Below, in pieces: positions 51,430-59,638 of a stretch of 64,000 nucleotides of DNA. Both the position numbers and the translations under genes were made by a program. The DNA is from an uncultured Rubrobacteraceae bacterium (GTDB taxonomy: Bacteria > Actinomycetota > Rubrobacteria > Rubrobacterales > Rubrobacteraceae): assembly GCA_902806095.1 (NCBI GenBank), contig CADCVF010000042.1:1-64000 (forward strand), in the 5' to 3' direction. The number at the start of each line of letters is the position of its first letter. Position 1 is the stretch's first letter. Below the pieces are notes generated by a model. That model worked only from the letters and a program-made list of their open reading frames with translations, was not told the origin of the DNA and searched no databases.

Positions 51430-53111
51430 TCGGGCTAGTAGCCGCCACCGCGAACGGCCGCCGCAACGCCAAGCACCTCGCCGGCACCTGGCCCGATGCA
51501 CGCTTCTATGAGGGCAAGGCGAGAGTAGTGCTCCGCAGGGCCTGGAACGAGTGTGATGGTATCGTGCTCTTCCTCGCCACCGGCGCCGCTGTCCGTCTCG
51601 TCGCTCCCCTGCTCGAAGGCAAGCATCAAGACCCCGGGGTGGTCACCGTCGACGACGCCGGCAACTTCGCCGTCGCCCTCTGCGGCGGGCACCAGGGCGG
51701 GGCCAACGCCCTCGCCGCACGGGTCGCTGATACCCTGGGCGGGACGCCGGTGATCACCACCGCAAGCGACTCTGTTGGCTTCCCCGCCCTCGACTCCCTC
51801 GGCGAGAAGCTCGGCCTCCGATTGGAAGAAGGCCCTGACCTAGCGGCGGTCGGAGCCGCGCTAGTCTCCGGCGAGCAGGTTGGCCTCGTCACAGACACGC
51901 GCTGGCCGCTCGGACCGCTACCCGAAAACGTCGTCTCTACGGACGAATGGGAGGCACCGCTGATCCTAATCTCCGACCGGCTCGCGGAGACGCCCCGTCC
52001 CGCTGTCGTCTACCGCCCGCCCTCGCTCGTCGCCGGCGTCGGTTGCAGCAGGGGGGTGGGTGCTGATGAGATAATCGACCTGCTCCACCGCTCCTTCGCT
52101 GAAGCTCGATTGTCAGAGAGGAGCGTCGTGGCCCTCGCCAGCATCGACGTGAAGCGCGACGAGTCGGGATTGCTCGAAGCAGCGGAGAAGCTGGACGTCC
52201 CGATCCATTTCCACTCAGCAGAAGATCTCCGTGCGGTGAAAACTCCCAACCCGTCGGAGGTAGTACGAGAGGCGGTCGGGACGCCGAGCGTCTCCGAGGC
52301 TGCGGTGATCTCCTCCGGCGCGGAGCTGGTTATGGAGAAGCGTAAGTCCGCGAACGCGACGGTGGCCATCGGCCGTCTGCCCGTGCGGGGGAGGCTCGCA
52401 TTAGTGAGCCTTGGGCCTGGTGAGGACACCCTGGTTCCACCGCTCGCCCGTGAGACCCTCGCTGCCTCGGAACTCGTGGTCGGGTTGGAGCAGTACGTTG
52501 ATCGAATCAGGCATTTGCTGCGACCTGGGACGCGGGTGCTCACGCCTCCGCTCGGCTACGAGGTGGAGCGGGGGGAGCTCGCGCTCGCCGAGGCCCGCGC
52601 GGGCGGCAGCGCGGCACTGGTGTCGAGTGGTGACGTCGGTGTATACGCGATGGCCTCGCCGGTGCTCGAGCTCGCGGGTAATGACGTGGACATTGTGGTC
52701 GTCCCTGGGGTTACGGCCGCGCAGGCGGCGGCTTCGTTGCTCGGCTCGCCGCTCGGGCACGACCATTGTTCCGTAAGCCTCTCCGACCTGCTTACGCCGT
52801 GGGCGGTGATCCAATCCAGAATCATGGCGGCGGCCGAGGGAGACTTCGTGGTCTCGCTCTACAACCCGCGCTCGAAGGGCCGCGACTGGCAGCTCGGAAA
52901 GGTGAAGGAGATCCTGCTCGGGCACCGTCCGCCGGACACGCCCGTCGGCATAGTAAGGGACGCCTACCGCCCGACGCAGCAGATCATCCTCACCGACCTC
53001 GCTTCCTTACAACCGGAAGAAGTGGACATGTTGACGACCGTTATCGTCGGAAGCACCCAGACCAGGGTCGTGGCAGGCCGCATGGTTACACCGAGGGGAT
53101 ACCTGTCGTGA
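51426..53111 (+). CDS. CbiG-CobJ fusion: cobalt-precorrin-5A hydrolase and precorrin-3B C17-methyltransferase
   Basis: The 561-residue protein joins two consecutive pathway enzymes. Residues 1-~320 are CbiG-like (CDGIVLFLATGAAVRLVAPL, VVTVDDAGNFAVALCGGHQG GANALAARVAD, VAGVGCSRGVGADEI). Residues ~325-561 are CobJ/CbiH (LALVSLGPGEDTLVPPLARE, ALVSSGDVGVYAMASPVLEL, VPGVTAAQAAASLLGSPLGH, FVVSLYNPRSKGRDWQL). CbiH closes the ring contraction and CbiG removes the C2 unit in the cobalt route. No C-terminal Fe-S extension is seen, but a ferredoxin gene follows with a 4-base overlap. Confidence 0.93.
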   Translation: MIGLVAATANGRRNAKHLAGTWPDARFYEGKARVVLRRAWNECDGIVLFLATGAAVRLVAPLLEGKHQDPGVVTVDDAGNFAVALCGGHQGGANALAARVADTLGGTPVITTASDSVGFPALDSLGEKLGLRLEEGPDLAAVGAALVSGEQVGLVTDTRWPLGPLPENVVSTDEWEAPLILISDRLAETPRPAVVYRPPSLVAGVGCSRGVGADEIIDLLHRSFAEARLSERSVVALASIDVKRDESGLLEAAEKLDVPIHFHSAEDLRAVKTPNPSEVVREAVGTPSVSEAAVISSGAELVMEKRKSANATVAIGRLPVRGRLALVSLGPGEDTLVPPLARETLAASELVVGLEQYVDRIRHLLRPGTRVLTPPLGYEVERGELALAEARAGGSAALVSSGDVGVYAMASPVLELAGNDVDIVVVPGVTAAQAAASLLGSPLGHDHCSVSLSDLLTPWAVIQSRIMAAAEGDFVVSLYNPRSKGRDWQLGKVKEILLGHRPPDTPVGIVRDAYRPTQQIILTDLASLQPEEVDMLTTVIVGSTQTRVVAGRMVTPRGYLS

Positions 53112-53311
53112 AGGCTGTCTTCGCTGTTACGGACGCCTGCGCCGGCTGCGGCGCCTGCATAAAGACCTGCCCGGAGAAGGCGATCCGCCCGGCTCCCAGG
53201 GACTACGGTGCGCCCCTCCTCGTCCTCGAAGACCGCTGTTCGGGATGCGCCGAGTGCGCCGAGGTCTGCCCGGTCTCGGCTTGCGTCGAGGTACTTCTGG
53301 AAGCCGAATGA
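53108..53311 (+). CDS. 2[4Fe-4S] ferredoxin-like protein in the cobalamin operon
   Basis: The 67-residue protein has two CxxCxxC...CP clusters: CAGCGACIKTCP at 11-22 and CSGCAECAEVCP at about 44-55. This fits a small bacterial ferredoxin. GTG 53108 overlaps the CbiG-CobJ stop and the end overlaps the cbiC ATG, so it is co-translated with pathway enzymes. It may donate electrons to a reductive step (ring contraction or precorrin-6A reduction). That is inference; it is not a named pathway enzyme. Confidence 0.85.
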   Translation: MKAVFAVTDACAGCGACIKTCPEKAIRPAPRDYGAPLLVLEDRCSGCAECAEVCPVSACVEVLLEAE

Positions 53312-53892
53312 GGCGCGTCCATCCCATAGAGACGGAGAGCTACCGTATCCTGCGCGGGATGGTTGACTTCTCGCATCTCGGGCCGCTCTCCCGCGCTGTT
53401 GCGGAACGAATCATCCACGCATCGGCGGATCTGGACTACGCCGAGAGCCTCGTCCTCGACGAGGGTGCCCTGAAAGATGGGATCTCAGCCCTGCGGCGAG
53501 GCGATCCCGTCGTTACCGACGTGGGGATGGTGGCGGCCGGGATCACTGGCCGCCAGACGCGATGCTTCGTCTCAGACCCACGCGCCCGCGAGCTGTCCGA
53601 ACGACTCGGCATCACGCGCTCTGCGGCCGGCTTCAGGCTCGCCGCTGAGGAGGTTAGTGGAGGGGCCGTCTGGATCGTCGGGAACGCGCCGACGGCGCTC
53701 TTCGAACTGCTCGGGCTCGACGTTGCACCCTCGCTCGTGATCGGTCTTCCAGTCGGCTTCGTCGGGGCCGCCGAATCCAAGGACGATCTCGTAGCCAGCG
53801 GCCTGCCCGCCGTCGCTAACCGGGGACCGAAAGGCGGTTCCGCGGTCGCGGCGGCGGCCCTGAACGCCCTCATCTACTACGAGGAGGAATGA
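53308..53892 (+). CDS. cbiC: Precorrin-8X methylmutase (CbiC/CobH)
   Basis: CbiC moves the C11 methyl to C12, giving (cobalt-)hydrogenobyrinate. The 194-residue protein has HPIETESYRIL with the catalytic-type histidine near residue 5, VVTDVGMVAAGI, FVGAAESKDDLVAS and NRGPKGGSAVAAAALNAL, all conserved. It starts at ATG 53308, overlapping the ferredoxin stop (ATGA). It ends two bases before cbiX. Confidence 0.95.
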   Translation: MRRVHPIETESYRILRGMVDFSHLGPLSRAVAERIIHASADLDYAESLVLDEGALKDGISALRRGDPVVTDVGMVAAGITGRQTRCFVSDPRARELSERLGITRSAAGFRLAAEEVSGGAVWIVGNAPTALFELLGLDVAPSLVIGLPVGFVGAAESKDDLVASGLPAVANRGPKGGSAVAAAALNALIYYEEE

Positions 53893-53893
53893 A

Positions 53894-54820
53894 GTGAGGC
53901 AAACTGTGAATGTCGAACGAAACGGCGTCTACGAAACCGGAGACGCCCCGGCGCTGCTGATCGTGGGCCACGGCAGCCGCAACCCTCGCGGGGTGCGAGA
54001 GTTCCACGACCTGGTCGGCCTCGTGCGCCGAAAAAACCCATCCCTGACTGTCGAGGGAGGCTTTATCGAGCTCTCCCGCCCGCCTATCTCGGAGTGCGTG
54101 GACAGGCTCGCCGAAGGCGGGGCGCTAAACGTCGCAGCCGTCCCCCTTATGCTCCTGGCCGCAGGCCACGCCAAAGACGACATCCCTGCGACCCTCGTGC
54201 GCGAGAAGATGGGACATCCCAACATGAGCTTCGGATACGGGCGTGCCCTCGGCATAAGGCCCGAGCTTCTCCAGCTGATGGAAGAGAGGATCTCCGCCGT
54301 CGTCCCCGAAAGGGAGAAGGTAGAGACCGCCGTCCTGATAGTCGGGCGCGGCTCCTCCGACCCCGACGCCAACTCGGACCTCTCCAAGATAGCCCGCCTG
54401 TTCTACGAAGGGCGCCCTTACCCCGTAGTCGAGAGCGCCTACGTCAGCATGACGCCGCCCGACGTGGCGGAAGGGTTGGATCGCTGCTTCAGGCTCGGCG
54501 CCAAGCGCGTCGTCGTCTTCTCCTATTTCCTTTTTACCGGCATCCTGGAGGAGCGTATCCGCGAGCAGAGTCGAGGATTCGCTGAAGCACACACCGGCGT
54601 CGAGGTGCGCTACGCAGGGTACTTCGGTCCGGACCAGAGGATGGTTGATCTTGTGATCGAGCGTTACTCAGAGGCCGTGAAAGGAGATATCCGTATGAAC
54701 TGCGACGTGTGCGTCCACCGCGTCGCCATGCCCGGCTTCGAGGAGAAGGTCGGCGCCCCTGCCACGCCCCACCACCATCCTGACGAGCAGGGACACCACT
54801 CGCACGACCACCATCATTAG
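53894..54820 (+). CDS. cbiX: Sirohydrochlorin cobaltochelatase CbiX with His-rich tail
   Basis: The 308-residue protein is a two-domain CbiX. The first half has LLIVGHGSRNP with catalytic-type H26, and GHAKDDIPATL. The second half has the matching LIVGRGSSDPDAN, in which histidine is replaced by arginine. After the domains comes MNCDVCVHRVAMPGFEEKVG, with a CxxC, and a tail with about ten histidines (HHHPDEQGHHSHDHHH). It inserts cobalt into sirohydrochlorin early in the anaerobic route. The tail may store or sense metal. It starts at GTG 53894. Confidence 0.9.
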   Translation: MRQTVNVERNGVYETGDAPALLIVGHGSRNPRGVREFHDLVGLVRRKNPSLTVEGGFIELSRPPISECVDRLAEGGALNVAAVPLMLLAAGHAKDDIPATLVREKMGHPNMSFGYGRALGIRPELLQLMEERISAVVPEREKVETAVLIVGRGSSDPDANSDLSKIARLFYEGRPYPVVESAYVSMTPPDVAEGLDRCFRLGAKRVVVFSYFLFTGILEERIREQSRGFAEAHTGVEVRYAGYFGPDQRMVDLVIERYSEAVKGDIRMNCDVCVHRVAMPGFEEKVGAPATPHHHPDEQGHHSHDHHH

Positions 54821-54822
54821 CT

Positions 54823-55884
54823 TTGGCCCTCGAAGAGAAGGTAAGCGAACTTGCGGCGGAGGTACCGCCTTTCGACGGGGATGTCGCGGAAGAAGCGCGA
54901 AGACGATACCTTGGCCTCGCCAAACCGCCCTTTAGCCTGGGACGGTTGGAGGAGATCGGTGCGCGGCTCGCGGGGATGGCAGGCGAGTGTCCGCCTCCCT
55001 TCCCTGAGAGCCCCGCCGTGGTGGTCTGCGCCGGGGACCACGGCGTCCTCGAACGCGGCGTCTCGCCGTGGCCGCGGGCGGTAACGGCCGCGATGGTGAG
55101 TAACTTCTGCAGAGGAGGAGCGGCGGTGAACGCCATCGCTACGACGGTAGGGGCGAGGATGAGCGTTCTCGATGTCGGGGTCGCCAGCGAGTTGGAGAGT
55201 CACCCGCTGCTACGGGCCGCGAAGGTTCGGCGCGGTACCGGCGACCTGAGTCGCGGGCCTGCGATGAGCCGTGAGGAGGCCGCGCGGGCTGTGATGGCGG
55301 GTGCAGGAGTAGCGGAGGAACTCGTCGAGAGCGGTGGGGTGAGCCTCCTCGTTACCGGGGACATGGGCATCGGCAACACTACGGCGGCAGCGTGTCTGAT
55401 CTCCGCTTTTACGGGAAGTCCGCCCGATAAGACCACGGGCCGCGGCACGGGCATCGACGACAAGACCCTGAAGCTCAAGGTTAACGTAGTGGAGGAGGCG
55501 TTAGAGTTGCACGCGCCTGACACCGAAGATCCCCTCGGAGTCCTGGCGGTGATAGGAGGATTGGAGCACGCTGCTATCGTCGGTGTGATCCTGACCGGAG
55601 CCGTCTACGGCGTGCCTGTCGTCCTCGACGGGGTCGTCTCCAACTCCGCGGCGCTCGTAGCCCGCGCCTTGGCGTCGCATTCGGCAGATTACGTCATAGC
55701 AGGTCACCGCTCCGCCGAGCCGGGGTCCCGAATCGTCTTGGAGTATCTGGAACTGGAACCGCTCCTCGACCTGGGCATGCGACTCGGTGAAGGGACGGGA
55801 GGCTTGCTTGCCGTGCCGCTCGTGCAGGCAGCGGCCAGGACGCTTGCAGAGATGACGACGCTGCAGGAGGTGGGGTTAGGGTGA
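54823..55884 (+). CDS. cobT: Nicotinate-nucleotide:dimethylbenzimidazole phosphoribosyltransferase (CobT)
   Basis: CobT makes alpha-ribazole phosphate for the lower ligand. The 353-residue protein shows VVCAGDHGVLERGVSPWPRA, LLVTGDMGIGNTTAAACLIS, GRGTGIDDKTLKLK, and PVVLDGVVSNSAALVARAL. The end GMRLGEGTGGLLAVPLVQAA carries the family glutamate. It starts at TTG 54823 just two bases after cbiX. The GTG of birA overlaps its stop. Confidence 0.95.
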   Translation: MALEEKVSELAAEVPPFDGDVAEEARRRYLGLAKPPFSLGRLEEIGARLAGMAGECPPPFPESPAVVVCAGDHGVLERGVSPWPRAVTAAMVSNFCRGGAAVNAIATTVGARMSVLDVGVASELESHPLLRAAKVRRGTGDLSRGPAMSREEAARAVMAGAGVAEELVESGGVSLLVTGDMGIGNTTAAACLISAFTGSPPDKTTGRGTGIDDKTLKLKVNVVEEALELHAPDTEDPLGVLAVIGGLEHAAIVGVILTGAVYGVPVVLDGVVSNSAALVARALASHSADYVIAGHRSAEPGSRIVLEYLELEPLLDLGMRLGEGTGGLLAVPLVQAAARTLAEMTTLQEVGLG

Positions 55885-56684
55885 GCGGTCTCTCGCCGGA
55901 GTCCATCCAGGGGCTGCGCAGCCCGCTGGCCCGCGTCGCCGAGGTACACGAGGCGCTCGGCTCGACCCAGGAGCGCGCCCGCGAGTTGGCCCGTGCAGGG
56001 ACACCGCACGGGACGCTAGTCGTAGCTGAGGTCCAGACCGGAGGACGGGGACGGCTCGGGCGGCCGTGGGGGTCTCCGAAGGGCGGACTGTGGATGTCGC
56101 TCGTGCTGCGTCCGTGGTTTGACGCGAGCCTCGCTTCCCGCATCACGCAGACGGCGGCGGTCGGGGTTGCGAAGGCGTTGTGGGAGATCGGGGTCGAGGC
56201 GCGTATCAAGTGGCCCAACGACCTGCTCGCCGGCGGGAAGAAGATCTGCGGCATCCTCGCTGAATCGAGCGCGGAGAATACCACAGGACCGGCAAAACAG
56301 AGACGCCTCGATTACGCCATCCTCGGGGTTGGGATGAACGCTAACCTGGATCCGGCCGAACTCGGGGTCCCGGATCGGGAGGTGACCACGATCCGTTCCG
56401 AACTGGGTCGTGCCGTGAATCTACTGGACCTGCTCCGCGCTCTGCTCTCGAACCTCGAGGCAGAGCTTGGCCGGATAGGGGACTTCGGCGCTGTCCTCGA
56501 AGAATGGCGAAGCTTGAACTGTACCCTGGGAGAGAAGGTACGCGTCCGGCGCTTCGGCCACACCATCGAAGGCCGTGCCTTGGATCTGAGCCAGGAGGGT
56601 GCGCTCCTGCTCGCCACCCAATGTGGGACCGTAGAGGTGCTCGAAGGTGATATCGAACATCTCAGGCATGGGGGTGAGGGCTGA
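55881..56684 (+). CDS. birA: Biotin--[acetyl-CoA-carboxylase] ligase (monofunctional BirA)
   Basis: BirA activates biotin with ATP and attaches it to carboxylase BCCP domains. The 267-residue protein has GRGRLGRPWGSPKGGLWMS at about 55-73 (nucleotide/biotin loop), KWPNDLLAGGKKICGILAE and the SH3-like C-terminal domain (VRVRRFGHTIEGRALDLSQE). It lacks an N-terminal repressor HTH. GTG 55881 overlaps the cobT stop, so it is co-translated with the cobalamin genes. Biotin ligase has no role in B12 synthesis; shared regulation is an oddity of this operon. Confidence 0.94.
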   Translation: MSGLSPESIQGLRSPLARVAEVHEALGSTQERARELARAGTPHGTLVVAEVQTGGRGRLGRPWGSPKGGLWMSLVLRPWFDASLASRITQTAAVGVAKALWEIGVEARIKWPNDLLAGGKKICGILAESSAENTTGPAKQRRLDYAILGVGMNANLDPAELGVPDREVTTIRSELGRAVNLLDLLRALLSNLEAELGRIGDFGAVLEEWRSLNCTLGEKVRVRRFGHTIEGRALDLSQEGALLLATQCGTVEVLEGDIEHLRHGGEG

Positions 56685-56927
56685 TCAGGTGAGCTCCTCT
56701 TCCTCCTCTTCCAGGACGGCCACCGAAGTAGCCCTGAAGACCAGGATCTTACCCCGCTCGGGGAAATCTACGATCTCCACGTCCCCGGTTACGGCGATCT
56801 GGTCCCCTACAAGCTCGTCAGCATCCTGTATGGCCGAAACGTCTATCTCCGTCTCCAGAACGTAGCCCGTATGCTCCTCCCCGGCTTCGGTGGTCGCCCG
56901 TTTGAGTTGTCCTTCGAAGTAGGCCAT
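56685..56927 (-). CDS. Hypothetical acidic protein (80 aa)
   Basis: An 80-residue protein reading FEGQLKRATTEAGEEHTGYV, TEIDVSAIQDADELVGDQIA and VTGDVEIVDFPERGKILVFR. It looks like a small beta-barrel (OB- or SH3-like) ending in a run of glutamates (LEEEEEELT). GAGAGAGGATCGGCC precedes the ATG. It converges on birA with almost no gap. No named family is recognised. Composition and codon use support a real gene. Confidence 0.65.
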   Translation of the reverse strand: MAYFEGQLKRATTEAGEEHTGYVLETEIDVSAIQDADELVGDQIAVTGDVEIVDFPERGKILVFRATSVAVLEEEEEELT

Positions 56928-57036
56928 GGCCGATCCTCTCTCTGAGTGTCACGTGGAGACATAGTACCCGTATTCGCGGCCGCGGACCGGGCCACCGTTC
57001 GGTATGCCAGGCAAGGCGAGAGCCTGCGACCAGAGA

Positions 57037-57120
57037 TGGTGTGTCGGGAAGGGTTCGAACTTCTACCCACGGTTCGGGAATTCGTACGCTCGCGTTCCCG
57101 GCTGTGGGTTGCAGACCCAC
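57037..57120 (-). other. tRNA-like 3' half (decayed class II tRNA)
   Basis: Read on the minus strand there is an anticodon-like arm GTGGG-TCTGCAA-CCCAC (57120-57104). A long variable-type arm CGGGAA/TTCCCG follows. Next is GAAG-TTCGAACC-CTTC, a T arm lacking one base, then CCGACAC-A-CCA. A proper 5' acceptor and D arm are not found; GTGACAG further out pairs at only five of seven positions. It is likely a tRNA remnant at an old integration junction. Confidence 0.35.
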
Positions 57121-57225
57121 AAACAAAGCGTACAGGGACGGCAGTTTGCTATCCTGTCACTCGTACTATTTAATGACCCTGATGGGCAGGTGCCTCGAAC
57201 CTGGATCGGGGGGGAGAGGAGAGGG

Positions 57226-58020
57226 ATGAGCACAACGTTGGTGTATGTCGGCATCGGAGCCGCCCTGGCCACAGTCGTGGGGATCTTCGCTGTGGCCATA
57301 CTTTTCTTGCAGACGGCGCGCCGCTACGTCGACCTGACCGAGAAACGCCTGGAGCTACTGCGCGAAGGGGAAGCATTCCTGCTGAAGGTCGTGCAGCGCC
57401 AGGGCCGCGCCCTTGAGGAGAGTCGGGAGCGAGAAGCAGACCGACGCGGGTGGGTCCCCGAGATGGTCGGGTATCCTCTCGGACGCCAGCAGGGCGAAGA
57501 GTATTCCGAAAGCCGGTGGCCTGAGGGGTTGGATCGGCATGTGCCAGAAGCGTCTGGTGTGCACGAGCCCCCTGCAGAAGACAGAGAGCAGAGGCGGGGG
57601 AGGACACCGAAGACGGGCGAAGCGGCGTCGCTGCCCAAAGATGGTGCACCGCTGCTTGGAGTCCAGGTGCCGCACCCTGACGACGATGTGCCCCGTCGCG
57701 GCTGGAACAACTCGCCGGCCAAATTCTTCCAGAAGTGCTATGACAGATACCTTGAGCACTACGAGGGCTACGTGCGGCTCGCCGAGCGGATCCACGGGAT
57801 GCGTGCCGAGGATGAGGCTAGCCATGGCACCCTCTCGAGGCGGGAGTGGGAGGACAAGCTGCGCCGGGCGTACGACGCCATTGAGAGGACCACCCAGAGA
57901 CTGGATATGCTCGAGGAGCACTACCCCGAGTTGGCGACCGACAGCGATCGCATCTCGTCCCGCATCGGTACCGCCCGCCTTCATGCCGGTCTCGCAGAAC
58001 GCTTCGGCCGCATACCCTGA
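57226..58020 (+). CDS. Hypothetical membrane-anchored coiled-coil protein
   Basis: From ATG 57226 the 264-residue protein has one N-terminal membrane helix (TLVYVGIGAALATVVGIFAV, continuing AILFLQ), then RRYVDLTEKRLELLREGEAF LLKVVQRQGRALEESREREA, a likely coiled coil. A Pro/Glu/Arg-rich linker and a C-terminal helical part follow (FFQKCYDRYLEHYEGYVRLA, ERTTQRLDMLEEHYPEL). The leader is purine-rich (seven Gs, then AGAGGAGAGGG). No known family is recognised. It could be a membrane-tethered scaffold. Confidence 0.65.
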   Translation: MSTTLVYVGIGAALATVVGIFAVAILFLQTARRYVDLTEKRLELLREGEAFLLKVVQRQGRALEESREREADRRGWVPEMVGYPLGRQQGEEYSESRWPEGLDRHVPEASGVHEPPAEDREQRRGRTPKTGEAASLPKDGAPLLGVQVPHPDDDVPRRGWNNSPAKFFQKCYDRYLEHYEGYVRLAERIHGMRAEDEASHGTLSRREWEDKLRRAYDAIERTTQRLDMLEEHYPELATDSDRISSRIGTARLHAGLAERFGRIP

Positions 58021-58638
58021 ACATAGGACCTCACGTGCGCAATGCACTTGCCGCCCAGGCATGAATCAGCGCTAGCGCGATGGCCGCTGCGCTCGGAAAG
58101 CCGCGTTGCGAACCCCGTCACAAACCCCACGTACGTAGAGGGACCTAGCTCGGCAGAAATCTGCTCGTGGTTGGTTTCTCTCGTTCGGCCAGTAGTGTCG
58201 TGGAGACGGATAGCGCCCCCCGGAGGTCACTCGGGCGTAGATCTATGCAAGATCCCGTATGCCAACTTCCCGGAATCATCCAGCGTACTGAAAAACGCCA
58301 TGCTTCGATCGTGCGATGTCGGCAGGGTGGGTGCGGGGATGGCTTTTCGGGCGAGCGCAGGGCCGCCACCATCGCGGGCTTCCTCGGACCTCTGCTCCCG
58401 AAGGCCAAGAGCCGCTTGACGTTTTGCCCCGAAGCGATCATGAGTGCCTCTGAGTTCACCTTCTCTAGCCCCCTTAGCCTGAACCTCCTCGATACGTGCC
58501 ATTCCTTGGCCTCCCCGAACAGCGGCTCTACCCATACCGCGCGCTTGGTGGGAGACGGCGAGCCGTCAAAGGCGCCGTGCTCTAGGGGAGCCGGAGACCA
58601 TCGAAGAGCAGCGACAGAAGCTCTCGGGATCGGTGAAG
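58021..58638. other. Region without a convincing gene
   Basis: Open frames exist on both strands (for example 58042-58419 plus and 58227-58535 minus), but they are rich in Ser/Arg/Pro, overlap one another and match no family I know. A plus-strand stretch reading LGLPEQRLYPYRALGGRRRA near 58500-58590 hints at a coding remnant. Confidence 0.5.
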
Positions 58639-58791
58639 ATGAGGAGAGAGGTAGTTGCAGAGCTCGGCACGGACCCCGAGTTTGTCCGAGCGGTACAGGA
58701 CGCTCTCGCCCAAAGAGATGCTGTTCTGTACGGAGATGGTCGCCCCGGACCTGTGGACCTACCGCCAGACGGGCGAGACGCTCTGGAGTAA
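58639..58791 (+). CDS. Small hypothetical protein (50 aa), possibly partial
   Basis: The frame MRREVVAELGTDPEFVRAVQ DALAQRDAVLYGDGRPGPVD ends at TAA 58789-58791. Upstream it remains open (ALGEPETIEEQRQKLSGSVK), so the start could be earlier or lost. GC-rich third positions and a protein-like composition support coding. A 20-bp palindrome (58814-58833) follows and may terminate it. Confidence 0.4.
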   Translation: MRREVVAELGTDPEFVRAVQDALAQRDAVLYGDGRPGPVDLPPDGRDALE

Positions 58792-58813
58792 GCAGCCAGC
58801 GAAGCTAGCCAGA

Positions 58814-58833
58814 CGGCACGGAGCTCCGTGCCG
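58814..58833. repeat. 20-bp perfect palindrome
   Basis: CGGCACGGAG and CTCCGTGCCG form an exact palindrome with no loop, after the small gene ending at 58791 and before the coiled-coil gene. It could be a terminator-like structure or a protein-binding site. Confidence 0.7.
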
Positions 58834-58853
58834 AGATCCGCCACCGCCGCTGT

Positions 58854-59608
58854 GTGAGACCTTCGGAGTGGGAAGAGATAGAGCGGATGCTAAAGGGCAA
58901 GGCCAAACGACGAGAGGAGAGGCGAGTTTTGGGCACGGAAGAACCACAGACGAAGCTAGAGGAAAGCCGCAGAGGGGCACGGGAGGCCCGCGAGGAGGCC
59001 ATCTCGACCATCGAGCGCCTTATAGAGGAGCGCCGGCACCTAATCCCTGAGGCGGTGGCCGGAGAGGAGACAGCCTACGAACGGCTGGTGGAGCTCGAGC
59101 GCCTCGTCCACGAGGCGCGAGTACGCCAGGAGTTGGCCGAGAGCGCCCTCCAAGAGTTGGATCGGCGCGAACAACAGGAGCGCGAGCGGGTAGCAGAGGA
59201 ACGCCAGCGCGAACTCGAAGCACGCTTCGACGAACTCGTCGGGGACGCAAGAAGCTGCTTGGGGAGGTCGCGAAGGCCCTCGACGTTTTAGAGAAGAAGG
59301 CGAAGGCTTTGCTGGAGCTCCACCAAGAGCAGAGAGAGGTTGGAGAGGAGATGGGGCGCTACCGGCATGTGGCGGCCTACGATTACGTCCTCAAGGATCG
59401 CATCCTCGCTAGGCTGGGAGGCGTTCTCATGGGCGTTCCGGGCGCAGCTACTTGGAGGCACACACCGCTAACCGAAGACGAGTGGTTTACCAGGACCATC
59501 GTCGAAGAGAAGCGGGTGAGAGAAATCCAGGAGAAGGCGAAAAGGCTCCAGGAGGAGAGGGAAGACCCTGGCGCGGAGATCGTCGAGCAGGTGAGAGGGA
59601 TAGGGTGA
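58854..59608 (+). pseudogene. Coiled-coil protein with one frameshift (phage-like context)
   Basis: The first frame (GTG 58854) reads PSEWEEIERMLKGKAKRREE, ISTIERLIEERRHLIPEAVA and RREQQERERVAEERQRELEA. Near 59247-59250 the continuation KKLLGEVAKALDVLEKKAKA lies in another frame, which then reads LLELHQEQREVGEEMGRYRH, HTPLTEDEWFTRTI and ends at 59608. One base is missing (GACGC-AAGAAG). Rejoined, it is a ~250-residue, mostly helical, charged protein. I recognise no family; similar proteins lie beside terminase-type genes in actinophages and integrated elements. Confidence 0.55.
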
Positions 59609-59638
59609 GCGTTCGTAGCAGAGCGAGCAGACACCCTC

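Noticed and set aside
58227-58535. Minus-strand frame containing MARIEEVQAKGAREGELRGT
   Set aside because: The start looks protein-like but the rest does not, there is no ribosome binding site, and plus-strand remnants overlap it.
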